From contig CAJTQX010000011.1 of the NCBI GenBank assembly GCA_910578425.1, forward strand, positions 38,654 to 63,825: DNA of 25,172 nt, in the 5' to 3' direction. A program made the position numbers and the translations under genes. Each line of letters starts with the position of its first letter. Within the stretch, counting starts at the first letter, position 1. The notes under the pieces were generated by a model. That model was not told the DNA's origin and made no database searches. It was given only the letters and a program-made list of their open reading frames with translations. Below are positions 19,206 through 25,172 of this stretch, piece by piece. The DNA is from an uncultured Anaerotignum sp. Its GTDB lineage: Bacteria; Bacillota; Clostridia; Lachnospirales; Anaerotignaceae.

Positions 19206-19463
19206 TTATTTTGCTTTTTCGATGATGCTTACCAGTCTCCATCTCTTATCCTTGGAAAGAGGTCTGGTTTCCATAACCTTTACGCGGTCGCCGATGCCAC
19301 ATTCGTTGTTTTCGTCATGTGCTTTCAACTTATATGTTCTGTTGATGATTTTTCCGTACAAAGGATGTTTTACTTTATCTTCCACAGCCACAACAATCGT
19401 TTTGTCCATTTTGTCGCTGACTACTCTGCCCACTCTGGTTTTGCGAAGATTTCTTTCTTCCAC
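19206..19463 (-). CDS. rpsQ: 30S ribosomal protein S17
   Basis: S17 binds the 16S 5' domain through an OB-fold. The 85-residue protein has RKTRVGRVVSDKMDKTIVVAVEDKVKHPLYGKII, YKLKAHDENNECGIGDRVKVMETRPLSKDKRWRLV, all family hallmarks. The start is a GTG at 19463, seven bases after GGAGG. It follows rpmC by 29 bases. Confidence 0.97.
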   Translation of the reverse strand: MEERNLRKTRVGRVVSDKMDKTIVVAVEDKVKHPLYGKIINRTYKLKAHDENNECGIGDRVKVMETRPLSKDKRWRLVSIIEKAK

Positions 19464-19492
19464 AATGGTGCCTCCTTTCGCTCAGGGATTGC

Positions 19493-19702
19493 TTATTTTG
19501 CTTCTCTCGCCTTTTTTGTGATAATCGTCTGGATTCTCGCGATGTTCTTGCGAACTTCCTTGATCCTTGCCGTATTGTCAAGCTGATTTGTAGCGTTCTG
19601 GAATCTCAGGTTGAACAATTCTTTCTTAGCGGAAACAAGGTCTTTCTGCAATTCGTCCGCGGTCTTGCCCATCAATTCATTTACATAGCCTTTTGTTTTC
19701 AC
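19493..19702 (-). CDS. rpmC: 50S ribosomal protein L29
   Basis: L29 is a two-helix protein at the tunnel exit that helps dock trigger factor and SRP. The 69-residue protein has ADELQKDLVSAKKELFNLRFQ and LDNTARIKEVRKNIARIQTII, typical of the family. The start is a GTG at 19702 that overlaps the rplP stop as GTGA. The ribosome binding site (AGGTGAG) lies within the last rplP codons, so the two are translationally coupled. Confidence 0.96.
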   Translation of the reverse strand: MKTKGYVNELMGKTADELQKDLVSAKKELFNLRFQNATNQLDNTARIKEVRKNIARIQTIITKKAREAK

Positions 19703-20136
19703 TGATGCTCACCTGCCATTTCTGCTGCTTCCGCCTTGGAAACGATTTTGCACTTGATAGGCAGCTTGTGGATTGCCAGTCTCAGTGCTTCTCTTGCTGT
19801 TTCCTCAGCCACACCGCCGATTTCAAACATTACTCTGCCGGGCTTTACTACCGCTACCCAGTATTCAGGCGCGCCTTTACCAGAACCCATACGGGTGCCG
19901 ATAGGCTTCGCGGATACGGGCTTGTCGGGGAAAACCTTGATCCAGACGTCACCGCCACGTTTGATATGTCTTGTCATTGCAACGCGGGCTGCTTCAATCT
20001 GGTTGGATGTGATCCAGCTCGGCTCCATAGCCATGATGCCGAAATCGCCGTATGTCACCTTGTTGCCTCTATATGCACGGCCCTTCATGGAGCCTCTCTG
20101 CTGTTTCCGGTGCTTTACTCTCTTAGGCATTAACAT
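19699..20136 (-). CDS. rplP: 50S ribosomal protein L16
   Basis: L16 lies at the peptidyl transferase and A-site region and is needed for late 50S assembly. The 145-residue protein starts MLMPKRVKHRKQQRGSMKGRA and has RGGDVWIKVFPDKPVSAKPIGTRMGSGKGAPEYWVAVVKPGRVMFEIGG, including the loop bearing the arginine of the R-x-G type motif. The ATG at 20136 lies two bases after the rpsC stop and uses GGAGG inside rpsC, implying coupling. Confidence 0.98.
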   Translation of the reverse strand: MLMPKRVKHRKQQRGSMKGRAYRGNKVTYGDFGIMAMEPSWITSNQIEAARVAMTRHIKRGGDVWIKVFPDKPVSAKPIGTRMGSGKGAPEYWVAVVKPGRVMFEIGGVAEETAREALRLAIHKLPIKCKIVSKAEAAEMAGEHQ

Positions 20137-20138
20137 AA

Positions 20139-20798
20139 TTACTTAGCGCCTCCTTCCTTTTTTGCTGCTTTTACAGGAAGTACCTCTCCTTTGTAGATCC
20201 AGACCTTTACGCCCAGCTTGCCGTATGTCGTGTCAGCTTCTGCAAAGCCGTAGTCAATGTCTGCGCGCAGTGTCTGAAGGGGAATGGTGCCTTCGTGGTA
20301 AGTTTCGCTGCGGGCGATGTCCGCGCCGCCAAGGCGTCCGCTTACCATTGTCTTGATGCCCTTCGCGCCGAATTTCATTGTTCTGCCCATAGCCTGCTTC
20401 ATTGCGCGGCGGAATGTTACACGGTTTTCCAGCTGCAAAGCAATGTTTTCAGCCACAAGCTGCGCATCCAGCTCAGGTCTTTTGATTTCTTCGATATTTA
20501 CAGCAACCTTCTGTGCTGTCATTTTCTGAAGCTCGTTCTTCAGTTCCTCGATAGCCTGGCCGTTCTTGCCGATTACAATGCCGGGCTTCGCGGTATATAC
20601 GCTGATCTTTATTCTGCCGGCTGTTCTTTCGATAGCGATTTTGGAAACGCCGGAAGCATAAAGTTTCTTTTTGATGAATTTTCTGATGTTAACGTCTTCG
20701 ATCAGGTAATCAGCAAAGTCCTTTTCTGCATACCATTTGGTATCCCAGTCTTTGATGATGCCGACTCTTAATCCATGCGGATTTACTTTCTGTCCCAT
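20139..20798 (-). CDS. rpsC: 30S ribosomal protein S3
   Basis: S3 forms part of the mRNA entry tunnel with helicase activity. The 219-residue protein starts GQKVNPHGLRVGIIKDWDTKW, has a type II KH domain at about 40-105 with IVIGKNGQAIEELKNEL, and a C-terminal domain with GAKGIKTMVSGRLGGADIARSE and GKLGVKVWIYKGEVLP. The ATG at 20798 follows AAGGAGG, 11 bases after rplV. Confidence 0.98.
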   Translation of the reverse strand: MGQKVNPHGLRVGIIKDWDTKWYAEKDFADYLIEDVNIRKFIKKKLYASGVSKIAIERTAGRIKISVYTAKPGIVIGKNGQAIEELKNELQKMTAQKVAVNIEEIKRPELDAQLVAENIALQLENRVTFRRAMKQAMGRTMKFGAKGIKTMVSGRLGGADIARSETYHEGTIPLQTLRADIDYGFAEADTTYGKLGVKVWIYKGEVLPVKAAKKEGGAK

Positions 20799-20809
20799 TT
20801 CGTACCTCC

Positions 20810-21199
20810 TTATCTCTCATTGAGAATGATGGAAATATGGCAGGATCTCTTGAGGATCCGATATGCTCTGCCCTGTGCCCTAGGCTGAATCCTTTTCATT
20901 GTCGGGCCCTGGTCTGCGCTTACCTCTTCCACATACAGTTTATCTACGTCCATACCCAAGTTGTTTTCAGCGTTTGCCATCGCGGATTTCAGAACCTTGC
21001 CGATGATGGCCGCCGCGTATCTGGGAGAATAATTCAGCAGTGCTGCCGCCGTAGCAACGTCCTTGCCCTTGATCTGATCCAGAACGATCTTCGCCTTTGT
21101 CGCAGGGATGCCCACATATTTCGCGGTCGCATGGGGTCTTTTTTCCTGTGTTGCAATATTTCTTTCCTTCTTAATTTGGCTTCTGTGTCCTTTTGCCAT
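20810..21199 (-). CDS. rplV: 50S ribosomal protein L22
   Basis: L22 lines the peptide exit tunnel; its beta-hairpin is a site of macrolide resistance. The 129-residue protein has about 20 extra basic residues at the start (MAKGHRSQIKKERNIATQEK), then the usual ATAKYVGIPATKAKIVLDQIKGKDV, SAMANAENN, and the hairpin QGPTMKRIQPRAQGRAYRILKR. As I recall, such extensions are common in Lachnospirales L22. The ATG at 21199 follows AGGAGG. Confidence 0.97.
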   Translation of the reverse strand: MAKGHRSQIKKERNIATQEKRPHATAKYVGIPATKAKIVLDQIKGKDVATAAALLNYSPRYAAAIIGKVLKSAMANAENNLGMDVDKLYVEEVSADQGPTMKRIQPRAQGRAYRILKRSCHISIILNER

Positions 21200-21228
21200 G
21201 AACGAAACCTCCTTTCATTACGGATAAA

Positions 21229-21513
21229 TTAGCGGACTCTCGATTTCTTTTCAGCGTCTTTGCCGTGGCCTCTGTAAGTTCTTGTCAGCGCGAACTCGCC
21301 CAGCTTGTGGCCTACCATGTCTTCAGTGATATATACAGGCACATGTTTTCTGCCGTCGTAAACTGCAATCGTATGACCGATCATATCGGGGTAAATTGTG
21401 GAACGGCGGGACCATGTTTTGATTACGTTCTTTTCGCCCGCCGCGTTCATCGCGTCGATTTTCTTCAGCAGGTGGTCGTCAGCGAACGGTCCCTTTTTGA
21501 GTGATCTGCTCAT
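21229..21513 (-). CDS. rpsS: 30S ribosomal protein S19
   Basis: S19 lies in the 30S head next to S13. The 94-residue protein has SRSLKKGPFADDHLLKKID, KTWSRRSTIYPDMIGHTIAVYDGRKHVPVYITEDMVGHKLGEFALTRTYRGH, all highly conserved. The ATG at 21513 follows AGGAGG. It follows rplB after a 59-base gap that contains a hairpin. Confidence 0.98.
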   Translation of the reverse strand: MSRSLKKGPFADDHLLKKIDAMNAAGEKNVIKTWSRRSTIYPDMIGHTIAVYDGRKHVPVYITEDMVGHKLGEFALTRTYRGHGKDAEKKSRVR

Positions 21514-21539
21514 AGTTTAATCCTCCTTGTTCGTTTTCC

Positions 21540-21561
21540 GCGTTCAGGCTGCCCTGAGCGC
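21540..21561 (-). promoter_or_regulatory. Hairpin between rplB and rpsS
   Basis: GCGCTCAGG pairs with CCTGAACGC (minus strand) over nine positions, one of them G-U, around a four-base loop. It lies about 10 bases after the rplB stop. No U-tract follows, so it is more likely an intercistronic stability or processing element than a terminator. Confidence 0.45.
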
Positions 21562-21572
21562 ATTCTGACTTC

Positions 21573-22403
21573 TTAGCCGTTTCTGCGGCGGATAATATAC
21601 TTGTTGGATGCTTTGTGTTTGTTTCTGGTCTTGTAGCCCATTGCGGGTTTGCCCCAGGGTGTCATCGGGGAAGGACGACCGATCGGTGCTCTGCCTTCGC
21701 CGCCGCCGTGAGGGTGGTCGTTCGGGTTCATTACGGAACCTCTTACTGTCGGGCGGATACCCATATGACGCTTTCTGCCGGCTTTGCCGATGTGTACCAG
21801 TTCATGATCCAGATTGCCTACCTGGCCTACTGTTGCTCTGCATTCGATGGGCAGCAGTCTCATTTCGCCGGAAGGCAGCTTTACTGTCGCGTATTTGCCT
21901 TCCTTAGCCATCAGCTGCGCCACATTGCCTGCGGAACGGACCAGCTGGCCGCCTTTGCCGGGCTTCATCTCGATATTGTGGATGTTCGCGCCTACGGGGA
22001 TTCTGCTCATCGGGAGAGCGTTGCCCAGCTTTACTTCCGCGTCGGGACCGTTCATGACATGGTCGCCAACCTTCAGACCAGCGGGAGCCAGAATGTAAGC
22101 CTTTTCGCCGTCCGCATAAGCGATCAGCGCGATATTTGCCGTTCTGTTGGGATCGTATTCGATCGCCTTTACCACTGCGGGCACGCCGTCTTTGTTGCGC
22201 TTGAAGTCAATGATTCTGTATTTGATTTTGGAGCCGCCGCCGCGGTGGCGAACGGTCAGTTTGCCCTGATTGTTTCTGCCGGAGTTCTTCTTCAGGTGAA
22301 CCACCAGAGATTTCTCGGGCGTGGATTTTGTAATTTCGTCAAATGCGGACACTGTCATGTGTCTTCTGGATGGTGTATAGGGTTTATATCTCTTAATTGC
22401 CAT
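21573..22403 (-). CDS. rplB: 50S ribosomal protein L2
   Basis: L2 is a primary 23S rRNA binder close to the peptidyl transferase centre. The 276-residue protein has AIKRYKPYTPSRRHMTVSAF, KLTVRHRGGGSKIKYRIIDFKR, and the C-terminal VRGSVMNPNDHPHGGGEGRAPIGRPSPMTPWGKPAMGYKTR, including the conserved histidine of the DHPHGGGEG loop. The ATG at 22403 follows AAAGGAG. Length and position are standard. Confidence 0.98.
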   Translation of the reverse strand: MAIKRYKPYTPSRRHMTVSAFDEITKSTPEKSLVVHLKKNSGRNNQGKLTVRHRGGGSKIKYRIIDFKRNKDGVPAVVKAIEYDPNRTANIALIAYADGEKAYILAPAGLKVGDHVMNGPDAEVKLGNALPMSRIPVGANIHNIEMKPGKGGQLVRSAGNVAQLMAKEGKYATVKLPSGEMRLLPIECRATVGQVGNLDHELVHIGKAGRKRHMGIRPTVRGSVMNPNDHPHGGGEGRAPIGRPSPMTPWGKPAMGYKTRNKHKASNKYIIRRRNG

Positions 22404-22478
22404 CTCTCGTCCACTCCTTTCGGATTTCTATTCGTCTACACGCTGCCGTGTGTTTTGCGTTTTTGTTTCTTCCGGAAA

Positions 22479-22778
22479 TTACATTCCCTGGAAGATTTCG
22501 ATATCCTTGCTTTCAGCTGTCAGCTTTACGATAGCCTTTTTATATTTTTTCGTTCTGCCGAAATGAAGGCCTCTTCTCTTGGGCTTGCCGTCATAGTTCA
22601 TTGTGTTGACAGCCGCAACCTTCGCGCCCTCAAACATTTTTTCCACCGCGTCCTTCACCTGTGCTTTTGTCGCATCGGGGTGTACAAGGAAGGTATATTT
22701 CTTCTCGTCCAGAACGGACATACTGTTTTCTGTAATAACGGGTTTCAGGATTACATCGTAATATTTCAGGTCAGCCAT
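22479..22778 (-). CDS. rplW: 50S ribosomal protein L23
   Basis: L23 lies at the tunnel exit and docks trigger factor and SRP. The 99-residue protein has YYDVILKPVITENSMSVLDEKKYTFLVHPDATKAQVKDAVEKMF and VNTMNYDGKPKRRGLHFGRTKKYKKAIV, with the usual basic loop. The ATG at 22778 overlaps the rplD stop by one base (TAATG), with AGGAGGTG inside the rplD end, so translation is coupled. Confidence 0.98.
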   Translation of the reverse strand: MADLKYYDVILKPVITENSMSVLDEKKYTFLVHPDATKAQVKDAVEKMFEGAKVAAVNTMNYDGKPKRRGLHFGRTKKYKKAIVKLTAESKDIEIFQGM

Positions 22779-23398
22779 TATGCGTACACCTCCTCGATCT
22801 TCGCCACCGCGTCCTTCGTTACAACCAGCGTGTTGTACTTCAGCAGGTCATATACGTTGATGGTGCTTACGGAAGCTGTTTTTACTTCAGGAATATTTCT
22901 CGCGGAAAGCATTACATTTGTGTTGGAACCATCCATCACGATAAGAGCCTTGCCGCATTTGATGTTCGCCAGCACCTTTGCCATTTCCTTTGTCTTAACT
23001 TCTGTCAGGCTCAGATCGTCCAGAACGATGATCTTGCCCTCTGCTGCCTTTGTGGAAAGCGCGGACTGGAGTGCCAGACGTTTTACCTTCTTGTTCAGCT
23101 TAAAGGAATAATCCCTCGGCTTGGGAGCGAATACAACGCCGCCGCCAACCCACTGAGGGGAACGGATGGAGCCCTGTCTTGCTCTGCCTGTGCCTTTCTG
23201 TCTGTAAGGCTTTCTGCCGCCGCCGCGAACCTCCGCTCTGGTTTTTGTGCTCTGCGTACCCTGTCTCTGGTTTGCCAGATACTGCACAACAGCCAAATGC
23301 ATTACGTGTTCGTTTGCTTCTATACCGAAAATAGCATCATTCAGGTCAATCGTGCCAACCTGGTCGCCATTCATGTTTAATACTGCAACATTTGCCAT
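22778..23398 (-). CDS. rplD: 50S ribosomal protein L4
   Basis: L4 extends a loop to the exit-tunnel constriction and in E. coli also represses the S10 operon. The 206-residue protein has ANVAVLNMNGDQVGTIDLND, the tunnel loop region GGGRKPYRQKGTGRARQGSIRSPQWVGGGVVFAPKPRDYSFKLNKKVKRLAL, and a C-terminal Rossmann-like half ending TLVVTKDAVAKIEEVYA. The ATG at 23398 follows AAGGAGG. Autogenous control of the rpsJ leader is possible but not shown. Confidence 0.98.
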   Translation of the reverse strand: MANVAVLNMNGDQVGTIDLNDAIFGIEANEHVMHLAVVQYLANQRQGTQSTKTRAEVRGGGRKPYRQKGTGRARQGSIRSPQWVGGGVVFAPKPRDYSFKLNKKVKRLALQSALSTKAAEGKIIVLDDLSLTEVKTKEMAKVLANIKCGKALIVMDGSNTNVMLSARNIPEVKTASVSTINVYDLLKYNTLVVTKDAVAKIEEVYA

Positions 23399-23425
23399 GT
23401 TAGTTTCCTCCTTCCGTAAAGTTTA

Positions 23426-24055
23426 TCAGGCCTTTACGCTGTCTTTGATTACCAGAACAGAACCCTTGGGACCAGGAACGGCACCCTTGATGAGCAGCAG
23501 GTTCTTTTCTGCGTCAGCGCGGACGATTTCAAGGTTCTGGATTGTTACGTTTACACTGCCCATGTGGCCAGGCATTCTTTTGCCTTTTTTCACGCGGCTG
23601 GGTGTTGCGGAAGAACCCATTGAACCAACAACCCTGTGGGATTTGGAGCCGTGACCCATAGGGCCTCTCTGTGCATTGTATCTCTTGATTGTGCTCTGGA
23701 AGCCTTTGCCTTTGGAAACGCCGCTTGCGTCTACTCTTTCGCCTGCCGCGAATACGTCGGCTTTGATTTCCGCGCCGACTTCGTACGCGCTGGTATCTTC
23801 CAGTCTGAGTTCCTTCACATATTTTCTTGCGGGAACGCCAGCCTTTTCAAAGTGACCCTTCATGGGCTTTGTTACATGTTTGTCTTTGATTTCGCCAAAG
23901 CCAACCTGAATCGCTTCGTAGCCGTCGTTTTCCATTGTCTTTTTCTGGATTACAACACAGGGGCCTGCTTCCAGAACCGTTACGGGCACCAGCGCGCCGT
24001 TTTCTGTGAAGACCTGTGTCATGCCGATTTTCTTAGCTATAATAGCCTTCTTCAT
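23426..24055 (-). CDS. rplC: 50S ribosomal protein L3
   Basis: L3 is an early assembly protein near the peptidyl transferase centre. The 209-residue protein has KAIIAKKIGMTQVFTENGALVPVTVLEAGPC, the conserved loop KGKGFQSTIKRYNAQRGPMGHGSKSHRVVGSMGSSATPSRVKKGKRMPGHMG, and a C-terminal strand ending GSVLVIKDSVKA. The ATG at 24055 follows AGGAGGTG. It is separated from rpsJ by an unusually long 180-base gap. Confidence 0.98.
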   Translation of the reverse strand: MKKAIIAKKIGMTQVFTENGALVPVTVLEAGPCVVIQKKTMENDGYEAIQVGFGEIKDKHVTKPMKGHFEKAGVPARKYVKELRLEDTSAYEVGAEIKADVFAAGERVDASGVSKGKGFQSTIKRYNAQRGPMGHGSKSHRVVGSMGSSATPSRVKKGKRMPGHMGSVNVTIQNLEIVRADAEKNLLLIKGAVPGPKGSVLVIKDSVKA

Positions 24056-24069
24056 GATTGTTGCACCTC

Positions 24070-24116
24070 CTAAATTTTCTACAGCGGATTGCCCTCCGCG
24101 GCATGCGCCGCTTCAA
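24070..24116 (-). promoter_or_regulatory. Paired hairpins upstream of rplC in the rpsJ-rplC gap
   Basis: GCGGC-GCAT-GCCGC and GCGGA..TCCGC stems lie back to back on the minus strand just upstream of the rplC ribosome binding site. The rest of the 180-base gap is A/T-rich (24120-24200). A weak promoter-like pair, TTGCTA and TAGAAT at a 15-base spacing, occurs there but is not convincing. Confidence 0.4.
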
Positions 24117-24235
24117 GTAATCATTCTAGTCATATAAGAGTTGTAGCAAGTTTACTATTTTCTTATATAAACCAGTTTGGGATGTTCTCTTTGCAAAATA
24201 ATTCCGGTTCGTTGCCCTTTTTTCAAAGACCGTTC

Positions 24236-24550
24236 TTATTTCATCACTTTTAATGTAATATCCACGCCCGCGGGCAGATCCAGACGGCTCAGCGCGTCTG
24301 CTGTCTTGGGTGTAGGGCTCAGAATGTCAATCAGTCTCTTGTGCGTGCGCATCTCAAACTGTTCTCTGGAATCTTTGTACTTATGCACCGCTCTGATGAT
24401 TGTAACAACTTCCTTCTTTGTCGGCAGGGGGATAGGGCCGCTGATCTGCGCTCCTGTCTTCTTTGCCGTTTCGATGATCTGTGCTGCCGACTGGTCAATC
24501 AGCTTGTGATCATACGCTTTAAGACTGATTCTGATTTTTGGATTTGCCAT
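24236..24550 (-). CDS. rpsJ: 30S ribosomal protein S10
   Basis: S10 belongs to the 30S head and, as NusE, also joins transcription antitermination complexes. The 104-residue protein has KIRISLKAYDHKLIDQSAAQIIETAKKTGAQISGPIPLPTKK and a C-terminal HKRLIDILSPTPKTADALSRLDLPAGVDITLK. The ATG at 24550 follows GGAGGAG. It is the first gene of the superoperon, with its promoter about 260 bases upstream. The str genes (rpsL, rpsG, fusA, tuf) often found upstream are not within the window. Confidence 0.98.
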   Translation of the reverse strand: MANPKIRISLKAYDHKLIDQSAAQIIETAKKTGAQISGPIPLPTKKEVVTIIRAVHKYKDSREQFEMRTHKRLIDILSPTPKTADALSRLDLPAGVDITLKVMK

Positions 24551-24800
24551 AAAAAAAGTCTCCTCCTTATTCGTACTTTTGATTTCAGCACGACAAGTGG
24601 CGACTGCACACTCATCCGGGTGTATCCGGCAACGTCAGATACTTCGGCTGCCCCTTTTCAGGACAGACCTTCCCTGGATTATTCAGTACAGTGACTTGCC
24701 GCCCGGTTTCATGAACTGGACATCGCTCCTCGGAAAAACCCTCAAGCCTTGTATTCTGCGGCTTTTGGCAACCTTCCGTATCAACACTCTATGTCACAAC
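24551..24800 (-). promoter_or_regulatory. Long rpsJ leader
   Basis: About 250 bases separate the probable transcription start from rpsJ. A nested hairpin near the 5' end pairs CGGAA (24774-24778) with TTCCG (24731-24735) and, inside it, AAGCC (24760-24764) with GGCTT (24744-24748). GC-rich segments further down (24600-24720) contain several short inverted repeats. Ribosomal leaders in front of rpsJ are reported for Clostridia as far as I recall, and E. coli uses L4. The ligand here is unknown. No T-box or other riboswitch consensus was recognised. Confidence 0.5.
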
Positions 24801-24807
24801 AGTAATT

Positions 24808-24836
24808 AGTATAAACGAAAAACACACGGAATGCAA
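24808..24836 (-). promoter_or_regulatory. Sigma-A type promoter of the S10-spc-alpha superoperon
   Basis: TTGCAT (24831-24836) and TATACT (24808-24813) are spaced exactly 17 bases on the minus strand. Upstream lies an A/T-rich stretch with A-runs (about 24840-24890), resembling an UP element, as expected for a strong ribosomal promoter. Transcription should begin near 24801. Confidence 0.78.
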
Positions 24837-25172
24837 GTCCTTTTTTGCATTATTTTCAATAATTTCTTGGATTTTATATAAAAATTTCAACGGTCTGCCG
24901 GAGAAAAATTATACAAATTTCACAGCAGTATTTCTGTTTCTTCCATCTGGATATTTATTTTGCACCCTTCCGCGAAACAAATCCGTGTATTATCGCCTGT
25001 TTGTCCGTTTGTCATGGACAAAATAAGCATTCCCCTTCGTTTCTATCCCTTCTTTTGTATTTTACCCCATATTTCCGAAAATTTACATCATTCTTTTCCC
25101 TGAGCCTGTCGCAGAAGGTGTAAGATTGTCAAACATATTGGACAAGGAACTCAACAGGGGAAAGCCAACCGA
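24837..25172. other. A/T-rich intergenic region without a recognised gene
   Basis: This region holds no gene I can support. It is clearly more A/T-rich than the operon. It contains a short palindrome (ATTATT-TTC-AATAAT near 24848-24862) and a second minus-strand TATAAT (24908-24913) without a matching -35 box. At the extreme right, a minus-strand frame is open from the edge to a TAA at 25083-25085 (29 codons); it could be the end of a neighbouring gene or chance. Confidence 0.5.

Noticed and set aside
21615..23111. A plus-strand open frame of 498 codons
   Set aside because: It lies wholly antisense to rplB, rplW and most of rplD, which are unmistakable. Its translation is cysteine- and phenylalanine-rich without any domain, typical of a mirror frame in codon-biased genes.
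24551..24800. A T-box or metabolite riboswitch upstream of rpsJ
   Set aside because: No T-box sequence and no conserved riboswitch core could be found, and no U-tract terminator precedes rpsJ.
25083..25172. A minus-strand partial coding region at the right edge
   Set aside because: Twenty-nine open codons at the edge are too few to distinguish from chance. The opposite strand also offers a short frame with a TTG start, and neither matches a family I know.

Overview
The window is a low-rearrangement stretch of a Bacillota (Firmicutes) chromosome of intermediate G+C. It is most likely from class Clostridia, in or near Lachnospirales. That placement is an inference from protein features: a zinc-lid adenylate kinase, a KOW-domain protein beside infA, an N-terminally extended L22, an expanded L17, rpsD lying between rpsK and rpoA, and the zinc form of S14. 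No 16S gene is present, so the genus cannot be fixed. Every convincing gene lies on the minus strand, so genes are read from high to low coordinates.

The right end (24551-25172) is a gene-free leader with a good sigma-A type promoter (24808-24836). It drives the S10-spc-alpha ribosomal superoperon: rpsJ, rplC, rplD, rplW, rplB, rpsS, rplV, rpsC, rplP, rpmC, rpsQ, rplN, rplX, rplE, rpsN(Z), rpsH, rplF, rplR, rpsE, rpmD, rplO, secY, adk, a KOW-domain gene, infA, rpmJ, rpsM, rpsK, rpsD, rpoA and rplQ. It ends at a strong intrinsic terminator after rplQ (8697-8738). Gene order is standard except that map, usually between adk and infA, is missing. Several intercistronic gaps hold hairpins without U-tracts, and a 19-bp tandem repeat begins inside the rpoA stop region.

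Below this come a lipoprotein gene of unknown function (8083-8652) and the rpsO-pnp pair. rpsO has its own promoter and a leader with interleaved complementary segments that could form a pseudoknot. pnp has a 28-position imperfect hairpin just upstream of its start, reminiscent of the RNase III target in the enterobacterial pnp leader. A strong terminator follows pnp.

Between pnp and an M16-family peptidase gene (a frequent pnp neighbour in Firmicutes) sits the least explained part of the window: four tandem paralogous genes for small membrane-anchored proteins of unknown function (3193-5001). The left end has a DUF378-type membrane protein, a palindrome-rich MITE-like element (1010-1300), dapF, and the 5' end of hflX overlapping the dapF stop.

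Functionally the window combines translation machinery, RNA polymerase alpha, protein export (SecY), nucleotide metabolism (Adk), RNA decay (PNPase) and lysine/peptidoglycan precursor synthesis (DapF). The main candidates for undescribed biology are the four-paralog array, the hairpin-repeat elements, and the RNA structures in the rpsO, pnp, rpsM and rpsJ leaders.
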